Made by a program: the position numbers and the translations under genes. DNA of 64,000 bases. Origin: Spongospora subterranea f. sp. subterranea (lineage: Eukaryota; Endomyxa: Phytomyxea; Phytomyxea; Plasmodiophorida). Below the pieces are notes generated by a model. It was not told where the DNA came from, ran no database searches, and saw only the letters and a program-made list of their open reading frames with translations. Of the stretch, positions 49,466 through 60,255 are shown one piece after another. Numbering within the stretch: the first letter of the stretch is position 1; every line of letters starts with the position of its first letter. The stretch is from positions 1 to 64,000 of the forward strand of contig JAUGWO010000271.1 of assembly GCA_049724395.1 (NCBI GenBank), in the 5' to 3' direction.

Positions 49466-50808
49466 TGTGTTACACACGAACTCTGGAAATTTTTACTGGA
49501 GATCCGACGAAGCTTGGACGATTTTGACTGATTTTCTAAAATGGGGCAGCTGTTTTAATTACTGAACCAACCAGTGTTCTGTCCTTCAACGATGGATTTG
49601 CCATTGACCTGGTGTAGTAATTTCGGAACATCTGTTGCTCTGGAAAAGTTGTTCAGCACCCCAACGTTAATCTAAAGTTGCCGGGCTGACGACCTTCGTT
49701 GACCCACAATTACCCTTAAGCTTCTTCTCCTGGAAATATCGCCGTCGTCTGGGCAAAAATTAGACATCAAAACGACTTTGAACTGTCTGGAACTACATAG
49801 ATAGAGCACTCAAGAACACGTTAAAGAAACTTTGCAGATCAAGCCGTTAATTAGAACAAGGTCCTAAAGACAATTTTACTCTTAAACAAATCAAGTGAAA
49901 TTTCCGTGATTAAGCAGGAATACTTCGAAATTGTTAAAGAATTCAACATCTACGGTACGAGTAAAGTTGTCTTCAGGACCGTGTTCTGATTAACGGCTTA
50001 ATCTGCATAGTTGTTTACAGTGTTCTTGACTGCTCTGTGTAGCATAGAAGTGGTTTCAGTATTCCGGTTCGAGCTGCATCCTCTATCTCGCGAAGCTTGA
50101 CATCAATCACAGTTAGTTTTGCGGTTTTCTGTTCTCCTATACCATTTTTTAAAGAAAGGTTTTTTGTTTCAGCAAGGATGAGACGGTTTGTGAGGATCTT
50201 TTTAGTACAGATATGAAATCACCGTCCACTCGTCAATTGATGTTGTTCGATTTGGAGGTATGCCCAGGCCGTGTTTGGACTAGAATTTCTTGCAGTCTGG
50301 TCTTCCCCATCAATCGAACCTGGCACGTGTGTCGATTCTGATGCAATTGCAACATAGCCTGACAGATAACGATCAAGGTTTTTAACAGAGCTCGGAGTTT
50401 GCTGTCGCTAAATTTGAAATTATTTTGTTCAACGGGACTTTGTTGAGTTGTTACTCAACCAGTCTATCTAAACGTTGGAAGTAATGATCTTGCCAAGTTA
50501 ATGTCTGCGAATACACAAAATTGCCAGTCATAAATGCCAAACGGTGACTGCTGGTCCATTTTTCCCCAGATTGTGGTGTCTCCACTGTAATCGGTTTGGC
50601 TTAACGGATCCTGATTATATACACTTTGGTGTACTTTAAGCCACAGTGAGACGTCACATGTTGATCAGTGAGCGCATTCTGTCTGTGTAAGTGTGCCTGG
50701 GTTCTGTCTGCGAAATTATCCTGTCACACTCTTTACCCCCAGACGATTGCACGACGACGACGTTGGTTCTCGCAGCTTCATCGCCGACGCTGACAGCCAT
50801 TGGCCGCC
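49466..50808. other. Intergenic with a foldback element
   Basis: No gene is recognised. The region holds the foldback repeat at 49800-50045. Short frames at 50654-50920 (minus) and 50693-50953 (plus) overlap the start of the Kelch-kinase gene and are probably shadows. The last few hundred bases should contain that gene's promoter; a possible upstream exon was not excluded. Confidence 0.3.
49800..50045. repeat. Imperfect foldback (MITE-like), arms about 85 bp
   Basis: Left arm 49804-49890 (agagcactcaagaacac, gccgttaattagaac, ggtcctaaagacaa) pairs with right arm 49957-50039 (ttgtcttcaggacc, gttctgattaacggc, gtgttcttgactgctct). Scattered mismatches remain. The loop is about 65 bp, and it encodes nothing. 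It is older-looking than the palindromes at 711-985 and 10249-10445. Confidence 0.7.
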
Positions 50809-53075
50809 ATGGAATGGGTTGAGGAGCGAAATCGAGGCACCGCTCCGCCTTTGCGTAATTCGCATCGGGAAGCGGCGTGGGACTCAACCATCGTCGTGTA
50901 CGGTGGCAGAGGATCGTCATCCGTTCTCGACGACGTTTTTACTGTCAATATGAAAGGCGACGGTCAATGGAAAGAGATGACCGTCACGGGTGGATTTATT
51001 CCTCCGGCGCGGGAAAATCACGCAGTCTTCATTGTCGGAAATAGTTTCATCGTCTTCGGTGCGGTTTTCAATTTTTTAATTTGTTGGTTGAAGTTTTACG
51101 TTGCGCCATTGGCTTTCTCTGTTAGGCGGAAGTGAATATGGCAGATTGTCTAATGAAGTCTATGAGCTGAATCTTGAAACAAGCAGCTGGAGAAAGGTCG
51201 AGACAACCGGAAAACCGCCCAGCGCTCGCGAGCGACACACAGTCGTAAGCTGCATTATCCCAGTCAACATTTGACGAGACCTCAACTGTTCGTAGACTGT
51301 AATCGATAAAGTTGCCTACGTTTTTGGAGGGCAAAGTGCCGAATACGAATTCTTGAATGATTTGTACTCGCTCGATACCACCACCTGGACTTGGACTCTA
51401 CTAAATCCTCCTAAATCACCAACACCTCGTAACCACCATTCCGCGGTGGGGATTGATAACCGGATCTATATCTTCGGTGGGAAAAGCCACAATGGTTACT
51501 TTAACGACGTCCATTACTATGATATATCGACATATCAATGGCACCAACCGCAATTACAAGGGATCTCTCCAGCGGGGAGGTGGGGCCATTCTGCTGTGGC
51601 GTTCGACAGAAGAATGGTTGTGTTTGGTGGATGGAACGGTACTTGGTGCTTTAATGATCTCAATCTACTTGATACCGTGACCAAGGTTGGACGACCGCTG
51701 TTTATCATTTTTATGGCTGGTAATTATGTACTTAGGAGTGGACCCGTCTCATTACCTCCACAGCTGTCCCACCAGCTCGAGCCTATCATAGTTCATGTAT
51801 GTTCTCGGGCAATTCCATGTCGGTGTTTGGAGGAAGGAACGGCTTACGCCGAATGGATGACCTATTTAGATTAGGTATATATTCTCTAACCAGGGTTGTC
51901 AGATTATTCACACGTATATTAGAGCTTAAGGAATCTCTTGGCAAAGCTGGATCTATTGAAGCTCTTGCGGCGTTGAAGAAATTATGGAAGCTATCGGATT
52001 TCGAACTTCGGGAAACTTTGGGAACGGGATCATTCGGGCGTGTTCGGTTCTCAAAGCACTTACCGTCCGGAAAATATTACGCCATAAAGATTTTGAAGAA
52101 AGCTGAAATTCTGCGTTTAAAACAAGTTGATCATATAATGTCGGAGAAGACAATTTTACAAGCAATTAATCATCCTTTTATTGTTAATATGTTCGCATCA
52201 TTCCAGGGTAAATCTCATTGTCGTTTTCCATTCCCCTTTCCAAATTTTGTGGCAGGACAATAAATACCTTTATCTCGCAATGGAATATGTAGTTGGAGGG
52301 GAATTCTTTACCCATCTTCGTAGGGCTGGACGGTTCAATAACGATTCGTCCTGCTTCTATGCCGCACAGATTGTATTGATTTTCCAGTATCTGCATTCAA
52401 AGGATGTAGTGTACAGAGATTTGAAACCTGAAAATCTTCTTCTTGACTCTAAAGGCAATATCAAGATGACGGATTTTGGATTTGCCAAAAAGGTTATTTT
52501 TTAATGACGATGAACTTACTGTTCTGACATTCAAGTAGGTTGAGTTCCGAACGTGGACGCTATGCGGTACCCCAGAGTACATTGCCCCCGAGATTTTACT
52601 CAACAAGGGCCATGGGAAACCTGTTGATTGGTGGGCTCTCGGCATTCTCATATTTGAAATGCTTGCTGGCGCGCCACCGTTTGTTGATGATGATCCAATG
52701 GGTATCTATCAGAAAATCTTAGCGGGGCGGATCGATTATCCCGCCCATTTCAACCGTCACGCTAAGGTGGTTTCGTTTCGGCAACTAGTGTATCAAGTCA
52801 ATGATTAACGTGAACTTCAGGATTTGATATCTCGTCTGCTTACACCAGATATCACGAATCGGCTAGGAAACTTGAAGAACGGCGTTGAGGATATCAAACG
52901 TCACAAGTGGTTTGCCAATATCAACTGGACGAAACTGTACAATCGCAAGATGTTAACACCTTTCGTCCCCAAAGTTCGAAGTGACGACGACACTCGCAAC
53001 TTTGACCACTTTCCTGATTCCGCCGAAGTCCCAGCTGATGTCATCCTTGATCAGGATCCATTTGCCGAGTTTTAA
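50809..53075 (+). CDS. Kelch beta-propeller fused to a PKA-type kinase
   Basis: From the ATG at 50809, six Kelch repeats follow with GG cores [35 protein letters not shown] and FGGRNG, enough for one six-bladed propeller. A helical linker ([18 protein letters not shown]) leads straight into an AGC kinase. The sixth repeat, linker and Gly loop lie in one uninterrupted frame (51799-52263), so the fusion is not an artefact of joining genes. Kinase residues: Gly loop GTGSFG, Lys in [23 protein letters not shown], and the PKA activation segment [15 protein letters not shown]. The C-tail ends DPFAEF, like the FTEF end of PKA-C. Introns of about 50-70 bp (for example after ASFQ, FAKK and HAK) are GT-AG. 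It is probably a cAMP-pathway or related Ser/Thr kinase with a protein-binding propeller. Confidence 0.88.
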
Positions 53076-53176
53076 TATGATAATGTTCCTCTGTCAAAAT
53101 GGATTGACATCATATTACAATACCTACGCTATATATATAGCGATCTTTATTCATATTATTATCAGTTCCACGTCTA

Positions 53177-53847
53177 TTACCTGGCAGTCGTTCCGTTTTT
53201 GTGTTTAGACCATACACGCTTTCTTGTATTTGTGAACCCTATTAACCTCATCAGAAGTTCGCTTATGAACAACGACATGCTTACAATTCACGAGCTGTTT
53301 ACTTGTAATCTCTGCCCTTTTGCATAATTCCTCCTGCATTGAATGTTAGGTATCAAAACTGCAGGTCAGCTCAACCTGCAAAGAGCGAACCTTTTCTTTG
53401 TCATCTGGATACGGATGTTGCAGGTGGTCATTGAACCAGGTTTGCAGACAGGTGATCGCATTCAGCGTTAGCTTAGATGGTTGATTAGAAATGTGAATCG
53501 ACGCACATCACAATCCTCACCCTGTGCCGTCGCTCCGAACCGCTGCTTTCGGTGCTGCGTTTTCTCTTCTTGACCTTTTTCACATCAGCGAGGAAATTGT
53601 GTAATATTGTCTGATAGCCAAGGTCGACTCTAAAGTTGATCTCATCAACTAGAACGGCTAGGTCAGCAAATCGAATAATCCGGTGGGTATATGACAATGC
53701 TGGGACATCTGTAATGAAAGCAATACGAATTATCAGCGTTGGGGCTAGATTATATGGAAAACATTTTCAACCGAATTCTTCCACTTCGAACTGGACAGAT
53801 TCTGTAGCACTGGGAATCGCAAAATCATCGAAACCAATCATGGCCAT
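53177..53847 (-). CDS. TALE-class homeodomain protein
   Basis: Five exons (53847-53772, 53708-53521, 53471-53376, 53333-53285, 53238-53177) join to 156 residues, all GT-AG. A basic stretch (DVKKVKKRKRSTES) precedes the homeodomain. Helix 1 is followed by the TALE three-residue loop extension with its Pro-Tyr-Pro (WFNDHLQHPYPDDKEK). Then come EELCKRAEITSKQLVNWF and the recognition-helix end FTNTRKRVW. Two of the short introns fall inside the homeodomain. The start ATG is directly followed by another ATG codon (MAMIGFDD). TALE factors regulate life-cycle and developmental transitions in plants and algae and cell fate in animals. The gene converges on the Kelch-kinase gene, about 100 bp stop to stop. 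Confidence 0.8.
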
Positions 53848-53849
53848 CT

Positions 53850-54133
53850 GAAACAGGGCGGATAGATAGGTTTCTGTCAATCCCATCGCGGATTGCAATC
53901 GTGAACCTCAGATATTATTACACTCAGTTGACTTACGGTCCGGCATACGACAAAACGTACAACAGCGATCTGGCGTAGGCTTTTGATTAACAGATATTGA
54001 ACGCGAATCGATCAATCACTTTATCAGGTACAGTAGGCACAGAATATGAAACACCACGAGGCTTATGGCCAAACGCACAAAAATCAGATCAAAATTTAGG
54101 AAATGACGTGATTTATGCGAATAAAATTTACTT
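53850..54133. other. Spacer between two minus-strand genes
   Basis: Holds the upstream region of the TALE gene and the 3' flank of the RBM25-like gene. No separate feature seen. Confidence 0.3.
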
Positions 54134-55775
54134 TTAGGTACTTAGTGATAGATATTCAAATACCATTTGCGCCCATAATTTGGCTACGAACGATTTGCTA
54201 TCATCTCCGAAGACTTCGCCAATCTGGGAGATGATTTCAACGGCAGATTTCTCCGCAGTTATGAGTGACATTATGAAATTGACCAGATCGGGTTCTGGTT
54301 GCCCTAAATAATCGCAAACCTTCTGGGATACGAACGTCTTGATAACGCCATTTAGGAAAGCGGTTCGGTCAATAGTGTCCCAAACAAACTGATATGAAGT
54401 TAGCTGATCAAACTCCCCGGGAACTTGTGCCCAAAAAACATCGGCGTCCATAATTAGCGGTTTGATGTCTCTTTCCCGCCTGGCTGTGTACAAATTTGAA
54501 ACATTTGACTCTTCCGCTGAATTCGCAAAGGCTTCCAAGACAGGGGCGCCTTTCGACGGCTTTGATGTGATATTTGATTTCTTCCATCCAAGTTTCTTCG
54601 TATTTTTCCCATCTTCCTCAACAAGTTCAGCTTCAGGTTCAGCTTTGGGCCTAATGGGAGAAGGAGCGCGTTCCCGTTTACGAGTAACGCTAGCGTCTGG
54701 AATTGAAGGCTTAGAGGCAACCGGGATACTATTTACACCGGTACCACCCCGGGATGGAAGCACAGGAAGAAACACCCGACTATCTTTCTCTTTCGCCGAG
54801 GCTTGAGGATTTTCTGCTAATCGAATAAGCCTATCTTGAATGATCTTCCTGATGATAGTTTCCTTTACCTGCCATTCCTCATCCCTTATGAAACTATTAG
54901 ACACTGCCTTAATTAAACAGTTCGGTTGGCAACACACCTGTTCTCAGCAATCGACTCATTCGAATATTCTTCACAGAGAAGCTCCGATTTAGGATCAATT
55001 TTGACCATCAAACCGGGTTCATCGGAGTCCGGATTAAGTTTAACATCAGATAGAAGCTTTATCGCGCCGACAAGACCACCGGGGCCCAAAAATTGACAAA
55101 AGCCAAAGTTTTGAGGCTCCTCTGTTTTCGGATTAATAACACGATTCCATTTTACAACTCGACCACATTGGTCTAACAGCTGTCGCATGACCACATCGTC
55201 AACGCCATTCGGAATCTTCGATACGAAAACAGTCATTGGTTTGAGCAGATGCGAAGCAGGAGGTGCGGGACCTGTCCTTGCCAATAACGGAGATGGACGC
55301 GCTGCTCCAGACAAAACATATCCCTGGCGTTGTTAAAATATCGGAATATTAACATTAGGTTAGGCAATGAAGCAAGAACAGCACCTGCGAAGGAGGTGGA
55401 GGTGGAGGCTGGCCGAACGGCTGGGCAACGGGCATCGAATACTGACCAGATGGGGGAACTTGAAGAAATTGTGGAGGAACGGGCGGAGGCATCTGATGAT
55501 ATTGCTGATTCTGATACATCATATTACCAGGAGGAGGTATCAACATGGGGTTTGCACCTGAGCAAAAATGCTTGTCAAAGAAAAGGTAGTGAAAAAAAAG
55601 CATAAATTCGTTTCTAGTGGAATACATAAAAGAGGGAATTTTTCGAGTGGAAATATTAACAAACAAATGAGCATGACAGACCAGGGTATGCAGCGGGGGG
55701 ATACCCTCCATAACCGGGAGGATATTGTGCAACGGGAGGTGCACCATAATATCCTGGATAGGGCGGCTGACTCAT
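54134..55775 (-). CDS. RBM25: RBM25-like splicing factor (RRM and PWI domains)
   Basis: Four exons (55775-55682, 55557-55385, 55323-54938, 54893-54134) give 470 residues. The first 90 are Pro/Gly/Tyr/Gln-rich (YPGYYGAPPVAQYPP). The RRM at about 120-200 reads TVFVSKIPNGVDDVVMRQLL and NFGFCQFLGPGG, the pattern of RBM25. A charged linker follows. It is shorter than the long Arg/Glu-rich region of animal RBM25. The C-terminal PWI domain runs from about 385 (DQLTSYQFVWDTIDRTAF) to the end (VAKLWAQMVFEYL). RBM25 (yeast Snu71) binds RNA and U1 snRNP and affects 5' splice-site choice. The last intron of 44 bp is chosen by phase. Confidence 0.85.
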
Positions 55776-57600
55776 TCTAGGTCAGCACAAAACTTTATAT
55801 CGGCGAGCGAATCCCGGTTCCCGCCGCCGTCGACAATCTGGTCGGTGTATGTTGATCGTCACGATCAACGCGTAATGATAAAATGAGCCCGGTTCTTGCT
55901 CTACCCACCAATTGCGCAATAACTTGATCCAAGGTTGCGCAAAAAAAATCAACACTTCACTGCGTACTCTTGCAGGTTGCGCCGCACTCTGCGTTTTTCA
56001 AAATTCACCCGAGATCACATGTCGACGTCCGATTTTTCGCCAAATCGGTCGACGAGTCCACGTTACAAGAGGTCTGCCGGACAGTGTCGGAGGTTCAAGA
56101 CTGTTGTTTTGAATCTGAATGGAATTTTTCATCAGTTGAATTATATATAAAATGAGAAGTGAGCATCGGAGATATGTGATATCATCGCAGGCGAGAACTC
56201 CAACTACATAAAGCTTCCGAAATTATCTCTGAACTATTTTTAATTTGACTTGGAAACGGACCGGCAATCGAGTTTATTAACAAAGACGGAGCTACTCCTG
56301 AGTTCAAAAGGCACGTTGACGATTTGCAGCCGTTGGCGCTCGCTACTGCTGATCTGGTCAGCACAAGACAATACTTTCACAGCCTAGTTGATGTCTGCAG
56401 CCGCAGCTTCTCGTATTGATTTGACTGATTTGATCAGCATGGCATGACTCAATTAGGATTTCACACGTTCGTCTTATGCAGAGGGAATAGCATCAGCAGG
56501 GTTGCTGCCACCATCTGATACCGTGTTAACGCCAGAGCTGCAAGATGGGATTGCTGATTCGGGTGAGTGAAAAACCTGGAATTCCTATATGGATGTAATG
56601 TTGAATTGATTTCAGATGATGTTGGTACGCCTCTTTGATTGGAGCATCTTAGTTGTGCGGTTTTTTATGCAAGGTATTCAGTGTCGTTGGGGAATGCTGG
56701 CGACAGAATAGCAATCCGGGATCTGTTGATATTTCAAGCACAGACGCCCAGAGGGAAGCGTAGAGGGTATGGAAGGGTTTCCCAGCAGCGACCTACGAAC
56801 GTGCGAAAGCGAGGTCCCATGGCAAGGACCTCAATAATACTTCAGAGGCAGTTTTTTCTTTGCAGCGGGACTTGCCCACGGTCATGGACTGGGACCGTTT
56901 CGATAGAACCTCAACTTGTACGTTTTTTTGCCAGACCGGCGATGATCGACAGCAAGTCCGGTTGGGTTTACTGGTTCATAGTTGTTGGCATGGGTTTGAC
57001 CAGACGTGCCGCCTGACTCCTGCCATGTTGCCGGTGGCCATAAGTTGGCACAGGTCGTGAGAGTGCCAAAGACATGACCGCCAGCCATGCACCATCGATC
57101 ATCGCTTGAGAACGTCGGATTGCCATAGGGTCAAGAGGGCGTGCGATGTTCGTGGTGGCGTGACCAGCACGTCGCCAGGCGCCAGAATGCAAACCAGCAC
57201 TTCTGGTAGCTGACAAATGTCTACAAAAGCGGGAATGGTTGGAACGGTGGCGACGCCATTGAATTGAAACAAAAGCTTCCGTTGACTCCAGGAGGGGTGA
57301 TGCCACAACGCCCAAGGGCGAGACACGTTCCGTACTGCAATGTGTTGTTAGCCAGAATTGAAATGGAAAATCGACCCAAAGATTTCCTTACATGAATACA
57401 ATTTGTTGTGGAATGACGCCTACGCCATTGGCCAGAGGTCGGTGCGAAATGATTTCAGCGAGATTGGACAGCGCCGAGACTCCCAGGGCATCAATTCTCA
57501 AATCGTCCGGTGCAGGATGCGAAAACTGAATACTAGGCATGTATCAGTGGGTTCGATTGGTTCGAATTGAACGTCCACCGGCCACACACGATTTTTCACC
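55776..57600. other. No confident gene; possible plus-strand gene at 55970-56650
   Basis: On the plus strand a protein-like segment runs 55970-56155 (AFFKIHPRSHVDVRFFAKSV, then CCFESEWNFSSVELYIK). Further segments are at 56270-56390 (IEFINKDGATPEFKRHVDD, LVSTRQYFHSLVD) and 56460-56560. They could be exons of one gene, but I recognise no family and could not fix borders. The rest (56640-57600) has overlapping frames on both strands and may be transposon flank. Confidence 0.3.
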
Positions 57601-57616
57601 CAAGAAAAACTCAGGC

Positions 57617-57845
57617 AATAATTTTACTGAGAAGGCGGTAGTTTATTGGTGGAGAAAGCGGCAGCGATCGTCGAATAATTTTACTGAGAAGGCGGTAGTT
57701 TATTGGTGGAGAAAGCGGCAGCGATCGTCGAATAATTTTACTGAGAAGGCGGTAGTTTATTGGTGGAGAAAGCGGCAGCGATCGTCGAATAATTTTACTG
57801 AGAAGGCGGTAGTTTATTGGTGGAGAAAGCGGCAGCGATCGTCGG
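57617..57845. repeat. 57-bp minisatellite, 4 copies
   Basis: The unit starts aataattttactgagaaggc and ends gcagcgatcgtcg; four virtually identical copies begin at 57617, 57674, 57731 and 57788. The length is a multiple of three, and on the minus strand it encodes a 19-residue repeat, RRSLPLSPPINYRLLSKII. That repeat forms the end of the long frame running from the recombinase region. The plus strand is open too (NNFTEKAVVYWWRKRQRSS). Confidence 0.92.
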
Positions 57846-57846
57846 G

Positions 57847-59120
57847 ATCCGGTCCGGGGCACCTCGTTCGCCCCCGTGAGAGAAGTTCGACCCCCATCTC
57901 CTGGAGATTCAGAGTCGTCGCCGGATCTGTGATCGTTCAGGCACCGCATGATCGGGCTGACCACTGAATAAAACACCGTTTTTAGCACCGGACAAAATCT
58001 CAGGCGGGATTCTGCTGCCGTTGTACAGGCCTCGTTGAAGACCGAACGATGGCCAGTTTCGCCGCGGTGGACTTCCCTTGCGCGGGGTTTTCCGCTCTGC
58101 GACATCGAAAAGCTGCTCGCTTGGACGAGCGCGTTTCGTAGTCCGCTGCACCGCCGGATCTGCAGATGAGGGAGCCACAATGCTATTTGCGGAATCTTTG
58201 TCGACCTGGTCATTGGTGGAAAAATGTCATCCATCTCCTTCTGGAAGTCCTCGGCGGTGGCTTCAGACATCAGCAGCAACGCTGTCGAAATTTGAAGCGG
58301 CACGTTTTGATAATGAGGAGGCAGAGCCTTCTGTTGCACTAGGCTGGCAATGATGATGCTAGCATGATCTTCCAAAGACGTGGTTTGCTGAACGTTCCTG
58401 TTCACCGCCAGAAATTGGCCGGGATTGATGACATGAATTGCATGCCCTTCAGAAGCATATTTCAATAACATGATATCCCTGCACTGTAAACGCGTTTTGT
58501 ACTCAGCAACAAATATCAATTTCGGTCGCACTTTCACCTTTGGATCTTGGCCAGATGCAAAAGAGCAGCAGCGTCCTCAAAATATTTCTGGGCGCTGGAC
58601 AGGGTCTTGTGCCTAGCAGATAGCATTATCTGTTCGATCTGGCCACCACCCCATATCGCCATGAGGTACCCTGTCTTCCTCAAAGTGTGTGTCCCCAAGG
58701 CAGTCGTCTACCGATTACTGTTCGGAACAGAGTCTTCAGGCAATGAATCAATATTAGTTGCCGAGTGTCATGGGTCCGTCAACACATCGCAAACAGAACG
58801 GTACCGGTTGTTGAACCTGTTATATTCCATAATCCCATCATTACGGTTGGGGAACCGATACTCTCCAGTTGAGCTGGGTCTCAGATGATCCACGCCAGCA
58901 GATGTCTGACCAAACAAAGCTCCGGAACCTGGTCGTCCCGCCAAATGTTTCACCAGCTTGAAGGCTTCGGTCTGATTTCCCTTTGATTTTTATGCCAAGA
59001 GCCAACACCTCCCCGCTGTCCCGGTTGATAGTGGTTAACCCTGGCACAAAATCTGCCAGCTGAAACTCGCACCCTTCTTTGGCTCGTAGGAAAAACTGGA
59101 CATGGAACAGGACCATCACC
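57847..59120 (-). mobile_element. Tyrosine-recombinase element (Crypton-like)
   Basis: On the minus strand, upstream (59119-58900), is DFVPGLTTINRDSGEVLALG with KIKGKSD, the entry of a tyrosine-recombinase catalytic domain. Then near 58690-58550 come THTLRKTGYLMAIWGG and LSARHKTLSSAQKYFEDA, which supply the H-x-L-R, R-H and Tyr boxes. A 59-bp GT-AG intron (about 58543-58485) could join this to DIMLLKYASEGHAIHVINPG in the 308-residue frame ending at the 57-bp minisatellite. The motif style is that of Crypton DNA transposons of stramenopiles and fungi. Between the two blocks the frame changes, so this copy may be damaged. No reverse transcriptase is visible, which speaks against a DIRS element. 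Confidence 0.55.
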
Positions 59121-60255
59121 TATTCCTGAAATCCCGAAATGGAGTTTCAACTCAAAAGAGCTGAGCGAACGCCAACTATGTAGTTCATGAGGAAGAAGCG
59201 CTGAGTTTCCCTGGGCTTGGTAGTCGGGTAAATCAAGTTTCGTGAGCCTTTGGTACCTGTGTTATGACAGTGTTTGCTCTTGGATGGAGTAAATCGACAC
59301 GTTGCAGGTGTTTAATACCTGTTGACAGTGGCAAGTTCGCGGGGAGATCCACAGCGCCACAGCTGTGGACGTGATGCACGAAAACGACACCCGCTCAACA
59401 CTCCCGAATCATAGAGGGTAATACACTTGAAGCGTTCGACCTTTAAAAAACAAGACGTTAGAATATTTTCAAGGAATAATTCGGAAAAATACCGGCAGAA
59501 AGTGAACCCGATGATACCGCCTGTGATGATTGATTAAAGAACCTCCTGAACGATGTCCATCTGTAGATACAAACCCGTTCCTGGCGCATTGCGAACAGTG
59601 CTTGACGTCCACGCGTTGCTTTTTTCGCTGCCGAACTGCAGGAGCGCGGTTGGTTGGATCAATGTGTTGCCGACCTGGTACAACGTGCTCTCTCGGCGGC
59701 GTTAGCAATATGATTCTGAAAATGAGACACCACGTCAAGAATAAGATTGTAAGGGGTATTCATTAAACGACCGTCTGAAGTTGACGTTGGGTCGCCATCG
59801 CTGTTGTCTTCAAAACATTTCCTTGTGCGCGGCGTCCTTTTTCGGATTGTTGCCCCTGGCACGAGCCTACCGGAACCTTGCAGCAAAGGTCATGGTTCAG
59901 TTTGTGTTCGCGCGCCATTGTTGCTGATTCCCGAGAGTTTCCTTCATTGCCCATCGAAAACCTCAAGAGACCGGTTACTGAGTTTCCTTCATGGGCCATC
60001 GACGTGGCGCTCCGATCGAGCAAGTACGGTTACAGATGAGATTTACCGCATATCTGTCGTCACAAATTCTGATTCGCACAAGGCTATATCATACTCAGTC
60101 TCGGCAGGGTCGATTTTTTGTTCGGTTGGTTGGCAAGATCGAGGTCGAGCGTCACGTTTGCGGTTTCCAGGTCTACAGTCCCTCCCTCCATCACAAGAAG
60201 TAAAGACCTTCTGCTCAAGTCGAACCACGATTCAAAACTTCAGCTCGATTAAACC
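59121..60255. other. No confident gene
   Basis: Overlapping short frames on both strands. A minus-strand segment (59886-59660) reads NTPYNLILDVVSHFQNHI and may be part of the neighbouring recombinase element. The phrase tttccttcat-gcccatcga recurs at about 59939 and 59980. The end of the region presumably holds the promoter of the RGS-globin gene. Confidence 0.3.

Noticed and set aside
48134-49565. Eleven overlapping 74-residue frames starting MSHRDSG in the satellite
   Set aside because: They repeat because the 121-bp unit repeats and shifts frame by one each time; each has the same stop. There is no sign of selection for protein.
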